DNA of 64,000 nt from Micromonospora sp. C95 (GTDB lineage: Bacteria; Actinomycetota; Actinomycetes; Mycobacteriales; Micromonosporaceae), in NCBI RefSeq assembly GCF_018070465.1, contig NZ_JAGPXT010000001.1:496001-560000 (forward strand). Reading direction: 5' to 3'. Made by a program: the position numbers and the translations under genes. Positions 34,815 to 43,972 of this stretch are shown here, piece after piece. The notes beneath the pieces were generated by a model. It did not search any database, had not been told where the DNA came from, and saw nothing but the letters and a program-made list of their open reading frames with translations. Position 1 is the first letter of the stretch. Each line of letters starts with the position of its first letter.

Positions 34815-35629
34815 TGACGCCCGTGACGCCCGAACCGACGACCGACCGATGGGCGTTGATCACCGGGGCGACGGCGGGTATCGGGGCGGCGTTCGCCACC
34901 CGGCTCGCCTCCGACGGGTGGCACCTGGTGCTGGTCGCCCGGGACGGAACCCGGCTGGCGGCCCAGGCCGCCGAGTTGACCGGCCGGCACGGCGTGGAGA
35001 CCGAGACCATCGCCGCCGATCTGGCCACGGACGACGGCTGCGCCCTGGTCGAACGACGGCTGGCCGATGGGCCACCCGTCGAGCTGCTGGTCAACAACGC
35101 CGGAATCAGCCTCAACAAGCCGTTCCTCCGGTCGTCTGTTCAGGACGAGACCCGGCTGCTGCGGCTGAACGTGCACGCGGTCCTGCGGCTGACCCTCGCC
35201 GCGCTGGCCGCGATGACCGAGCGGCGCAGCGGGGCAGTGATAAATGTCTCTTCCGTCGCGGGTTTCGGCGCGGTGATGCCCGGATCGACGTACTCGGCCA
35301 GCAAGGCGTGGGTCACCAACTTCAGCGAGTCCGTCGGGAAGTCCGCCCGCCCCTTCGGCGTACGGGTGATGGCGCTCTGCCCGGGCTACACCCGCACGGA
35401 GTTCCACAAGCGAGCCGGCATCGACATGTCGAAAACGCCCGAGTGGATGTGGCTCCAAGCCACCGATGTGGTCGACGAGGCCCTCAGTGACCTGCATAAA
35501 AGCAAGTTGGTAAGCGTTCCGTCGTGGAAATACAAGGTTGCTGTGGCGGGACTGCGGCACGCTCCGCGTCGGTTGCTCGACGTCGTCTCCCGCGACACCC
35601 GAGGCCGCATCGGTCGGGACCGTCACTGA
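34814..35629 (+). CDS. Short-chain dehydrogenase/reductase
   Basis: The 271-residue enzyme is a classical SDR: cofactor motif TGATAGIG near residue 16, NNAG near 94, catalytic Ser in INVSSVAGFG near 143 and YSASK near 158. Arg in the second strand (VARDGTRL) suggests NADPH. After the fold, a C-terminal extension (WKYKVAVAGLRHAPRRLLDVV) resembles SDRs acting on lipid-like substrates. ATG 34814 shares one base with the stop of the membrane-protein gene. The substrate cannot be read from the sequence. Confidence 0.87.
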   Translation: MTPVTPEPTTDRWALITGATAGIGAAFATRLASDGWHLVLVARDGTRLAAQAAELTGRHGVETETIAADLATDDGCALVERRLADGPPVELLVNNAGISLNKPFLRSSVQDETRLLRLNVHAVLRLTLAALAAMTERRSGAVINVSSVAGFGAVMPGSTYSASKAWVTNFSESVGKSARPFGVRVMALCPGYTRTEFHKRAGIDMSKTPEWMWLQATDVVDEALSDLHKSKLVSVPSWKYKVAVAGLRHAPRRLLDVVSRDTRGRIGRDRH

Positions 35630-35797
35630 CCGGCGACCGGGTCACCCGCGGCGGCCCGATGAGGACGACATCACTCGATCCGTCCTCATTGATCGACGTA
35701 GCGTAACCGGACATCGCCACTCATCGGTCCCCCGGACGGGTTGACCGACGTGGCCCGCACACGCGGCACACAGACTTGCGCAGTACGCTCTATCGCC

Positions 35798-36328
35798 ATG
35801 GGGGACCACGACGACCTGCGTAAATTCATTTCCGACCTGGCTGTGGTCCATGGCCGGGTAGTGCTCTCCTCCGGGCGGGAGGCCGACTGGTATGTCGATC
35901 TGCGTCGCGTCACGCTGCATCACCAGGCGGCACCGTTGGTGGGGCGGGTGATGCGAGAGCTGACCGCCGACTGGTCGTACGAGGCGGTGGGCGGTCTGAC
36001 CCTGGGCGCCGACCCGATCGCCTTCGCGATGCTGCACGCTGCCGGGCGTCCGTTGGACGGGTTCGTGGTCCGCAAGGCGGGCAAGGCGCACGGGCTGCAA
36101 CGTCGAATCGAGGGGCCCGACGTCGCCGGCCGTCGGGTGCTGGCGGTGGAGGACACCTCCACCACCGGGGGCAGTGTGTTGACCGCCGTCGAGGCCCTGC
36201 GCGAGGCCGGGGCCGAGGTCGTGGGGGTGGCGGTAATCGTTGATCGTGGTGCCGGCGACGCGGTGCGAGCCGCCGGATTGCCCTATCGGGCGGCCTATAC
36301 GTTGGCTGACCTCGGCCTTGTGGCGTAA
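35798..36328 (+). CDS. pyrE: Orotate phosphoribosyltransferase
   Basis: PyrE joins orotate and PRPP to orotidine 5'-phosphate in pyrimidine synthesis. The 176-residue protein has KFISDLAVVHGRVVLSSGREADWYVD-type opening, FVVRKAGKAHGLQ with the conserved lysines near residue 90, and the PRPP loop VLAVEDTSTTGGS near 115. It is of normal actinobacterial length. ATG 35798 has no ribosome site; TACGCT ends 8 nt before it, so the message is probably leaderless. It stands apart from other pyr genes. Confidence 0.92.
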   Translation: MGDHDDLRKFISDLAVVHGRVVLSSGREADWYVDLRRVTLHHQAAPLVGRVMRELTADWSYEAVGGLTLGADPIAFAMLHAAGRPLDGFVVRKAGKAHGLQRRIEGPDVAGRRVLAVEDTSTTGGSVLTAVEALREAGAEVVGVAVIVDRGAGDAVRAAGLPYRAAYTLADLGLVA

Positions 36329-36394
36329 AAGTCTGCCGATTCGGACCTGCTGATATGCAGGCGGATCGATGCTGCTGGTGGAAGGATGGAATAC

Positions 36395-36763
36395 GTGGGA
36401 ACTGCGTTGGCCGAAATGACTATGCCTCAGATCTCGCCGCTTGCCGGTGAGCCGATCGAACGCGCCGACGCCGAGCGGCTGGCGGGGGTCCTCAAGGCCC
36501 TTGCCGACCCCGCTCGGCTGCGGCTGCTCAGCCTGATCCAGTCGGCACCCGAGGGCGAAGCGTGCGTGTGTGACCTCACCGCGCCGCTCGGCCTCTCCCA
36601 GCCGACGGTCAGCCACCACCTCCGCATCCTCACCGAGGCCGGCTTGCTGGAGCGGGAGAAGCGCGGTGTGTGGGCCTACTACCGGTTGGTCCCGAGTGCG
36701 ATCGCCACGATCGCCGACCTGCTGACCCCGCCGCGTAAGCGAGCCACCAAGAAGGCTCGCTGA
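36395..36763 (+). CDS. ArsR-family metal-type repressor
   Basis: The 122-residue winged-helix protein has LKALADPARLRLLSLIQ near residue 34, the metal-box-like EACVCDLTAPLGLSQPTVSHHLR near 55 (CVC in the first helix of the reading head) and EREKRGVWAYYRLVP. The CVCDL pair is the As(III)/Cd-type site of ArsR relatives, so it probably senses a thiophilic metal or metalloid. I chose GTG 36395, 9 nt after GGAAGG; ATG 36386 directly touches that site. No resistance gene is adjacent, so its targets lie elsewhere. Confidence 0.85.
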   Translation: MGTALAEMTMPQISPLAGEPIERADAERLAGVLKALADPARLRLLSLIQSAPEGEACVCDLTAPLGLSQPTVSHHLRILTEAGLLEREKRGVWAYYRLVPSAIATIADLLTPPRKRATKKAR

Positions 36764-36770
36764 ACCGGAA

Positions 36771-36808
36771 CCGCTTGGTGGCGGCCCAGCCGGGCAGCCA
36801 CCAAGCGG
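36771..36808. terminator. Terminator hairpin between convergent genes
   Basis: Perfect 12-bp arms 36771-36782 (CCGCTTGGTGGC) and 36797-36808 lie 7 nt after the ArsR stop and 5 nt from the popT stop, serving both. Confidence 0.85.
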
Positions 36809-36813
36809 TGGTT

Positions 36814-37749
36814 TCAGCGGACGTGCGGCGTCTCGTAGGTCTCCTCGGTGAGATCCCGGGCGGCCCGGCGCAGCCGGCGACGCTCGGCGACGATCATTGC
36901 CGCGACCACGGCGACGCCGATTAGGAACAGCGCCACAATGGACGGCACGTGGTCGCCCGGCGCGTGCAGGGCCCGGTCCTCGGACTGCCATGGCCACAGC
37001 GCGCGCAGGCTGCCCAGGATGACGCCGGCCATCACCGCCAAGGTCATCCGGCGGTGCTGCTCAAGCAGCCACTGGAGCAGCTTGACGAAGAGCGCCAAGC
37101 CGATGACCATGCCCGTTGCGAAGATCGCCAGGTAGCCGAAGTCACGGTCGTTGACGGCGCTGATCGTCGGCTCGTACAGGCCGATGGTGAGCAGCAGGAA
37201 CGACCCGGAAACCCCGGGCAGCACCAGGGCGCAGACCGCGACCGCCGCCGCGACCAGCACGACAAGCGGATGCGGCTCGATGGTGGCCTGCGGTAGTCCG
37301 GTCAGTACGAACGCCGCCACCCCGGCGACGATCAGCGCGACCACCTCCGCCCCCCGCCACGGCTTGCCGACCATCGAGATCGGCACCAGCACCGAGGCGA
37401 GGACCAGCCCGAGGAAGAGCCCTCGGGTCTGCTCCGGATGGTCGGCCAGCAGCGGTTCGAGCAGCTTCGCCGCGATCAGCAGGCCGGGCAGCATGCCGAT
37501 CAGCAGCGGGATCACCACCTCCCAGTGCACCTGCCGTAGCTGGTGCCCCGCCCGCGTCCAGCCGCGCCCGCGCGGGACGTCGGTCACCGCGTACCGCACC
37601 GTGTTCACCAGATGCCCGGCGGACGCGATGACCCGCTCGTAGACGCCGGTCACCAGCGCGATCGTCCCGCCGCTGACCCCTGGCACGGCCTCGGCCACAC
37701 CGATGGCCGCGCCGCGCAGGACATGGCCTACCCGTTCGCCAAATGCCAT
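36814..37749 (-). CDS. popT: DUF368 membrane protein, PopT-like polyprenyl-phosphate translocase
   Basis: The 311-residue protein has about nine membrane segments and two family signatures in pseudo-symmetry: GVAEAVPGVSGGTIALVTGVYE near residue 17 and LVLPGVSGSFLLLTIGLYE near 180. DUF368 proteins were recently shown to be undecaprenyl-phosphate flippases (PopT), which return the lipid carrier for peptidoglycan and teichoic acid to the inner face. ATG 37749 is the natural start. It converges on the ArsR gene and is followed upstream by the end of pnkp, 96 bp away. Confidence 0.85.
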   Translation of the reverse strand: MAFGERVGHVLRGAAIGVAEAVPGVSGGTIALVTGVYERVIASAGHLVNTVRYAVTDVPRGRGWTRAGHQLRQVHWEVVIPLLIGMLPGLLIAAKLLEPLLADHPEQTRGLFLGLVLASVLVPISMVGKPWRGAEVVALIVAGVAAFVLTGLPQATIEPHPLVVLVAAAVAVCALVLPGVSGSFLLLTIGLYEPTISAVNDRDFGYLAIFATGMVIGLALFVKLLQWLLEQHRRMTLAVMAGVILGSLRALWPWQSEDRALHAPGDHVPSIVALFLIGVAVVAAMIVAERRRLRRAARDLTEETYETPHVR

Positions 37750-37845
37750 GAAGATTCCGTTCCGTGAATCGCTCGACCACTGGCCCGTGTGGCGTCCGCC
37801 ACGGTCAATCAGGCTACCGGGGGCTCGGACGCCCGCCCGGCCAGG

Positions 37846-40371
37846 TCACAACCGTGGGTCGACCGGCTCCGATTCGCAGGCCAGGATGGCGAAGACCAAC
37901 TCGTGGCGACGCCACAACGGGGCACCGTCGACCAGGGCGTCCAGGGCGGCCAGGCCGAGCGCGTGCTCGCGCAGCGCCAGGCCCCGCTTGCGGCCCAACG
38001 ACCGACGCCGCAGCACGGCCAGCTGCTCGGGCTCGGTGTACTCGGGACCGTAGATGATCCGTAGATACTCCCGACCCCGGCACTTGATGCCCGGCTGGAG
38101 CAGTGAGCCCCGCTCGCTGCGGGCGGCCGGGCCCGCGTACGGCTTGACGACCATGCCCTCGCCGCCGGAGCCCGTCAACGCCAGCCACCAGTCGGTCGCC
38201 TCCCGCACCGAGTCGTCGTCGGACAGTTCGACAACCCGACGGCGGGTCGGCGTGCAGAACTCCGGATCGGCCGCGCAGAGCCGGTCGGCCAACGCCAGGT
38301 GCCAGCCGTGATCGCGGTCGTGGTAACTGCCCTTCGCGCCGGCGAGCACCGCGAACGGCGCGAGCCGTACCCCGCGCAACCCGTCGGTCGGCCCCACGTA
38401 CGCACGGTACGCCGCCGTGTAGGCCGACACGTCGTCGCGGCGGCGGGCCATCCGGTTCCGTAGCTCGGCCACGTCCAGTCCGCGCCCGATCGCGGCGTCC
38501 AGCGTTGCCACCGCCACCGGCAGCCCGGCCCGGCCAGCCGCGCCGACCCCCGCGTACTGCTCGCGAATCAGGCTGGAAGCCTTGGCCGACCACGGCAGCA
38601 GCTCGCAGTCGAGCAGCAGCCAGTCGGTCGCCAACTCGTCCCAGAGCCCGGCACCGGTCACCGCCGCGCGTACCCGGTCCAGCAGCGCGGTGTCCAGCGG
38701 TTCACCGAAGAACGGCCGACCCGTGCGGCTGTGCACGACGCCGCCGCCAGGACCGAACGGGCCACCGTCCGGCTCCCGGCAGACCAGCACCACGGCCCGG
38801 GAGCCCATGTGCTTCTCCTCGCAGACGACCCGGTCCACGCCGACCGACCGGTAGTCGGCGAAAGCCTCCGCCGGATGCTCCAGGTAGCCGTCCAACTGCG
38901 ACGTCGAGCAGGGCGCCATGGTCGGCGGCAGCCACACCAGCCGGCGCGGGTCGACCGCGAAGCGGGTCATCACCTCCAACGCGGCGGCGGCATTCTCCGC
39001 CGGCACGGTCAGCGAGCCGTACGCGTGCTCCACGTGCCGCCGACCGGTCACGTCGGTCAACTCCAGCACCTCGTCGGGCCGGGCCGGTGCGGCGGTCAGC
39101 GGCCGGACCGGGGCGTACCACTCGCGCTCCGCCGGCACCGCGACCAGTTCCCGCTCCGGGTAGCGCAGCGCGGTCAGCCGACCGCCGAAGACGCAGCCGG
39201 TGTCGATGCAGATGGTGTCGTTGACCCACTCCGGCTCGGGGGTGGGGGTGTGGCCGTAGACGACGGTGGCCGAGCCGCGGTACTCCCGGGCCCACGGGTA
39301 GCGCACCGGCAGGCCGTACTCGTCGGTCTCGCCGGTGGTTTCGCCGTACAGCGCGAACGCGCGCACCCGCCCGGACGCCCGGCCCTGGTACTCCTGCTTC
39401 AGCCCGGCGTGCGCGACGACAAGCCGACCGCCGTCGAGCACGTAGTGGCTGACCAAACCGTCGATGAAGGCGGCCACCTCGGCGGTGAACTCCGCCGGCT
39501 CCGCGTCCAGCTGCGCCAACGTCTCGGCCAGACCGTGGGCCACCTTGACGTTGCGGCCGCGCAGCTTGCGCAGCAGCTTCTGCTCGTGGTTGCCGGGCAC
39601 GCAGAGCGCGTGCCCGGCGGCGACCATGCCCATCACCAGGCGGAGCACCCCGGGCGAGTCCGGGCCGCGGTCCACCAGGTCACCGACGAACACGGCGGTA
39701 CGCCCCGACGGATGCGTCGCGTCCACCGCCCGGCCGGCGTCGTCACGCTCCAGCCGCCAGCCCAACCGGGTCAACAGCGCCTCAAGCTCGACCCGGCAGC
39801 CGTGCACGTCACCGACGATGTCGAACGGCCCGGTCAGCTCGCGCCGGTCGTTGAACAGCCGCTCGTAGCGGATCTCGGCGGCCTCGATCTCATCGACGCC
39901 GCGCAGCACGTGCACCTTGCGGAAGCCCTCCCGCGCCAGCTGGCCGTAGCTGCGCCGCAGGTCCCGGGACATTCGGGCGAGCACCTGCCGGCCGAAGGTG
40001 CGGTCGAACCGGGCCTCGGTACGCTCCCAGGCCAGCGCCTCCGGCACGTCCAGCACGATCGCCACCGGCAGCACGTCGTGTTCGCGGGCCACCCGGACCA
40101 GGGCGGCTCGGGCGTGTGGCTGGAGATTCGTCGCGTCGACCACGGTGAGCCGGCCCGCGCGCAGCCGCTTGCCCGCCACGTAGTGCAGCGCGTCGAAGGC
40201 CTCCGCCGAAGCCGACTGGTCGTTCTCGTCGTCGGCGACCATCGCCCGGAAGGCGTCGGAGGAGAGGACCTGGCTGGGCGCGAAGTGCCGGCCGGCGAAT
40301 GTCGACTTGCCGGAGCCGGAGATCCCGACAAGTGCCACCAGGGCCAGCTCGGGAATGTCGAGCACGCTCAT
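37846..40371 (-). CDS. pnkp: RNA-repair polynucleotide kinase-phosphatase (Pnkp)
   Basis: Pnkp heals and seals broken RNA together with Hen1. The 841-residue protein has three modules in the known order: a 5'-kinase with P-loop GISGSGKST at residue 16; a binuclear metallophosphatase (about 180-470) with GDVHG, GDLVDRGPDS and GNHEQK, which removes 2',3'-cyclic phosphate; and a ligase-type adenylyltransferase with the nucleotidyl lysine in EEKHMGSR at about K520. Length matches Clostridium thermocellum Pnkp. ATG 40371 overlaps the hen1 stop (ATGA). The ligase acts only with Hen1 bound, so overlap fits complex assembly. Substrates are tRNAs or other RNAs cut by toxins such as ribotoxins. Confidence 0.94.
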   Translation of the reverse strand: MSVLDIPELALVALVGISGSGKSTFAGRHFAPSQVLSSDAFRAMVADDENDQSASAEAFDALHYVAGKRLRAGRLTVVDATNLQPHARAALVRVAREHDVLPVAIVLDVPEALAWERTEARFDRTFGRQVLARMSRDLRRSYGQLAREGFRKVHVLRGVDEIEAAEIRYERLFNDRRELTGPFDIVGDVHGCRVELEALLTRLGWRLERDDAGRAVDATHPSGRTAVFVGDLVDRGPDSPGVLRLVMGMVAAGHALCVPGNHEQKLLRKLRGRNVKVAHGLAETLAQLDAEPAEFTAEVAAFIDGLVSHYVLDGGRLVVAHAGLKQEYQGRASGRVRAFALYGETTGETDEYGLPVRYPWAREYRGSATVVYGHTPTPEPEWVNDTICIDTGCVFGGRLTALRYPERELVAVPAEREWYAPVRPLTAAPARPDEVLELTDVTGRRHVEHAYGSLTVPAENAAAALEVMTRFAVDPRRLVWLPPTMAPCSTSQLDGYLEHPAEAFADYRSVGVDRVVCEEKHMGSRAVVLVCREPDGGPFGPGGGVVHSRTGRPFFGEPLDTALLDRVRAAVTGAGLWDELATDWLLLDCELLPWSAKASSLIREQYAGVGAAGRAGLPVAVATLDAAIGRGLDVAELRNRMARRRDDVSAYTAAYRAYVGPTDGLRGVRLAPFAVLAGAKGSYHDRDHGWHLALADRLCAADPEFCTPTRRRVVELSDDDSVREATDWWLALTGSGGEGMVVKPYAGPAARSERGSLLQPGIKCRGREYLRIIYGPEYTEPEQLAVLRRRSLGRKRGLALREHALGLAALDALVDGAPLWRRHELVFAILACESEPVDPRL

Positions 40372-41801
40372 CGGGCTGCCTCCGCACGGGTGAACACGGC
40401 CATCTGGGTGGGTGCGCCGACCTCCGGATCGTCCGGCCCGACACCGTGCACCACGGCCGAGTAGCCGTACGTGGCGCCCACTCGCCGTACCCAGTCGGCA
40501 AACTCGGCGCGGGTCCACTCGAACCGGTGGTCGGCATGCCGGAACGCGCCCGCCGGCAAGCCCTCGAAGCGCACGTTGTGCTCCACGTTCGGCGTGGTCA
40601 CCACGACCGCCGTCGGCCGGGCGTAGCCGAAGACGGCATCCTCAAGCGCCGACAGCCGGGGCGGGTCGACGTGCTCGACGACCTCCATCAGCACCGCCGC
40701 GTCGTACCCGCACAGCTGCTCGTCGCGGTAGGTCAACGCGGACTGCCGGAGCGTGACGCGGTCACGCTGTCGTTCCGGGAGCCGGTCCAGTCGCAGCCGC
40801 CGCGCGGCCAGGGTGAGGGCCTGGATGGAGACGTCGGTGCCGACGATCTCGGTGAACCGGCGGTCACCGATCAGCGTGGCCAGCAGCGCACCCCCGCCGC
40901 AGCCCAGGTCCAGCACCCGGTGGGCGCCCGCGTCGACAAGAGCGGCGTGCACCGCCTGGCGGCGGAGCGCGGCAAGCGACGCCCGGGGCGCCGGCTCGGT
41001 CGGTATGGCGTCCGACACCCCGTCGTCGGCGGTCGGCTCGTCGGTGGGTCGCTTGGCGTCCAGCCGTTCCAGTGCCTGCCCCGCCAACGCCCGCCGGTGC
41101 GCCAGGTAGCGGCGGATGATCAGCCCGCGCTCGGGGTGGTCGGCCAGCCAACCCGCGCCGGCCCGCAGCAGCTTGTCCACCTCGTCCGGGGCCACCCAGT
41201 AGTGCTTCGCGTCGTCCAGCACGGGTAGCAGCACGTACAGGTGGTTGAGCGCGTCCGCGACCCGCAGCGTGCCGGTGAGGGTCAGGTCCACGTAGCGGCT
41301 GTCGCCCCACTGTGGGTGCAGTTCGTCAAGCGGGATGGCGGTGGCGGTGACCGCCCAGCCGAGCGGACCGAACAGCCGCTCCGCGACCTCGGCCCCACCA
41401 CGGCAGCGCAGCACCGGCACCCGTACCTCCAGCGGGATGCCTCGGGCGGCCAGTTCCGGGCGTTCCTTCGAAGCACCTCGTAGCGCCGAGCGGTACACCT
41501 TCGACAGCGCCGAGGCGAGCAGGCTGGACGCCGCGTACGGCCGGTCGTTGACGTACCGCCCGAGAGTGAAACTTTCCGGCGTCGTGGTCGACTTCCGGCC
41601 TCGGCCCCGGCTGGCGGTCAGTTTCAGCGGGTCGACGTCGAGCAGGAGTGCGGCGGTGCAGCGCCGCTCGTCGGCCTCCGGGTAGAAGACGTGCGCGGTG
41701 CCGACGGGCACGTCGAAGGCGTGCACCCGGTCGGGATGCTTGATCAGCAGGTGACCGAGGTCCGTCGCCGGCTGGTGCGTCGTGGTGAGGGTGAGCAGCA
41801 C
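40368..41801 (-). CDS. hen1: RNA 3'-terminal 2'-O-methyltransferase Hen1
   Basis: Bacterial Hen1 methylates the 2'-OH at the 3' end of the break before Pnkp ligation, which protects the site from being cut again. The 477-residue protein has the N-terminal ligase-activating half, starting MLLTLTTTHQPATDLGHLL, and a C-terminal methyltransferase with SAM motif LDLGCGGGALL near residue 300 and the metal site EVVEHVD near 372. Gaps between halves are normal. GTG 41801 agrees with the family start. It heads the two-gene operon and has a long palindrome 60-135 bp upstream. Confidence 0.93.
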   Translation of the reverse strand: MLLTLTTTHQPATDLGHLLIKHPDRVHAFDVPVGTAHVFYPEADERRCTAALLLDVDPLKLTASRGRGRKSTTTPESFTLGRYVNDRPYAASSLLASALSKVYRSALRGASKERPELAARGIPLEVRVPVLRCRGGAEVAERLFGPLGWAVTATAIPLDELHPQWGDSRYVDLTLTGTLRVADALNHLYVLLPVLDDAKHYWVAPDEVDKLLRAGAGWLADHPERGLIIRRYLAHRRALAGQALERLDAKRPTDEPTADDGVSDAIPTEPAPRASLAALRRQAVHAALVDAGAHRVLDLGCGGGALLATLIGDRRFTEIVGTDVSIQALTLAARRLRLDRLPERQRDRVTLRQSALTYRDEQLCGYDAAVLMEVVEHVDPPRLSALEDAVFGYARPTAVVVTTPNVEHNVRFEGLPAGAFRHADHRFEWTRAEFADWVRRVGATYGYSAVVHGVGPDDPEVGAPTQMAVFTRAEAAR

Positions 41802-41860
41802 CCGCCCATGGTGTCAGCTCTCTCGATCTTGTGCCGTCCTGTTTTTCGGTGGTTGCGGTG

Positions 41861-41936
41861 GGGTTTGCGGGGCGGCCCCACCCGCTCCGGGCGGTCAGGC
41901 TTGATCCCTGCGCGGGTGGGGCTGCCCCGCAAACCC
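41861..41936. repeat. Long palindrome upstream of hen1
   Basis: Arms 41861-41885 and 41912-41936 are reverse complements at 24 of 25 positions (core GGGTTTGCGGGGC) with a 26-nt loop. It lies 34 nt beyond the stop of the small acidic-protein gene (41971) and 59 bp before hen1, on the same strand as both. It can be a terminator for the first or a control element for the second. Confidence 0.75.
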
Positions 41937-41970
41937 GGTGGGCTCCGGCTTGCGGCGGCGGTGCCGGCTT

Positions 41971-42183
41971 TCAGCGGTAGTCGTCCTCGTCGGCGCCGAC
42001 CACGCGGGCCTGCTCCATGGCGTCCCAGTCGTCGACCTCCAGGCCACGGTGCGGCTCGACGTCGACCTGGCTCGGGTCGACCACGGCGGCCTGCTCGACG
42101 GCGTCGGCCGGCTCGGCCTCCAGGTCGCGCTCCTCCGGGCTCAGGTGGTCGCCGGGGGCGAAGTCCTCGTCGGGCTGGCCCAT
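41971..42183 (-). CDS. Small acidic hypothetical protein
   Basis: The 70-residue protein is strongly acidic (many Asp and Glu, few basic residues) and probably disordered: MGQPDEDFAPGDHLSPEERD at the start, VDDWDAMEQARVVGADEDDYR at the end. The two DxxDAxEQA(A/R)VV stretches (residues about 27 and 54) are an internal repeat. ATG 42183 follows GGAGG. I recall such proteins as a common short actinomycete family of unknown function. It is divergent from the holin-like gene by 167 bp. Confidence 0.7.
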   Translation of the reverse strand: MGQPDEDFAPGDHLSPEERDLEAEPADAVEQAAVVDPSQVDVEPHRGLEVDDWDAMEQARVVGADEDDYR

Positions 42184-42350
42184 TCGATGCCTCCGGGATG
42201 TCGGCGGACGGTCACCCACCCACCGTACGGGTTGTGCCAGCGCAGTGCTGGGAACCGCCGGCCGCCGAGCCGTCGAGGGTACGCCGTCGCGCCGGTCGAG
42301 TCGGCCGAATCGACCCACCGGCGGCAGTCGCCGGTGCCAGGATGGTTGCC

Positions 42351-42734
42351 GTGGGCTTCCTCATCCGACTGGCGGCGACCGCCATCGCACTGTGGATCAC
42401 CACGCTGATCGTGCCCGGGGTCGAGGTGACCGGGCGCACCGGTTACCACACGGTGTTCACCCTGCTCGTCGTGGCACTGATCTTCGGTCTGGTCAACGCG
42501 GTACTCAAGCCGGTCATCAGGGTCGTGGGTTGTGTCTTCTACCTGCTGACCCTCGGCCTGTTCGCCCTGGTGGTCAACGCCCTGCTGTTCCTGCTGACCG
42601 ACCGGATCGCCCGGGCGCTCGACCTGCCGTTCCAGGTGGACGGCTTCTGGGCGGCTTTCTGGGGAGCCATCGTGATGGCGGTGGTCACCTGGCTGATCAG
42701 CGTGGCGGTACCGGATCCAGCGGACCGGCGGTGA
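42351..42734 (+). CDS. Phage holin family 4-type small membrane protein
   Basis: The 127-residue protein has four membrane segments and the family landmarks: FLIRLAATAIALWITTLIVPG at the N-terminus, LVNAVLKPVIRVVGCVFYLLTLG near residue 48 and a last helix WAAFWGAIVMAVVTWLISV. It belongs to the phage holin/YvlD-like family that is widespread on bacterial chromosomes; no phage genes surround it, so a housekeeping membrane role is more likely. GTG 42351 matches family starts (MGFLIRL); ATG 42342 is the alternative. Confidence 0.85.
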   Translation: MGFLIRLAATAIALWITTLIVPGVEVTGRTGYHTVFTLLVVALIFGLVNAVLKPVIRVVGCVFYLLTLGLFALVVNALLFLLTDRIARALDLPFQVDGFWAAFWGAIVMAVVTWLISVAVPDPADRR

Positions 42735-42808
42735 ACCGGCCCGGTTGTGCCGGTCGGCCGCCGCTACGGGATACTGCCCGCGGAGGACAGCGCGGTCCGG
42801 CGCAGCAC

Positions 42809-42866
42809 GGTAGGACAGGCGGCCGCACGGCCGGCCCCCAAGGTAGGACAGGCGGCCGCACGGCCG
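42809..42866. repeat. 25-bp direct repeat upstream of fba
   Basis: An identical 25-bp unit (begins GGTAGGACAGGCGGCCGC, ends ACGGCCG) occurs at 42809-42833 and 42842-42866, 33 bp apart, in the 158-bp leader before fba. Its second copy ends 26 nt before the fba ATG. Each unit also contains the palindrome GCGGCCGC. Confidence 0.85.
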
Positions 42867-42892
42867 ACAGCGGCAAGTAAGGAGCGTTCGAC

Positions 42893-43918
<1,026 letters not shown>

Positions 43919-43934
43919 CGAGCTGACGTCCGCC

Positions 43935-43970
43935 ACGGCGGCCGGCCCCGCTCGCGGGGCCGGCCGCCGT
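43935..43970 (+). terminator. Terminator hairpin after fba
   Basis: Perfect 15-bp arms 43935-43949 (ACGGCGGCCGGCCCC) and 43956-43970 with a 6-nt loop lie 16 nt after the fba stop and 2 nt before the stop of the convergent LOG gene. Confidence 0.88.
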
Positions 43971-43972
43971 GC

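Noticed and set aside
35660..35688. TGAGGAC/GTCCTCA inverted repeat as a terminator after the SDR gene
   Set aside because: Arms are only 7 bp with a 15-nt loop, too weak to call beside the much stronger hairpins in this window.
42351..42734. Prophage remnant because of a holin-type gene
   Set aside because: No phage structural, lysis or integrase genes are near, and this family is common on bacterial chromosomes.
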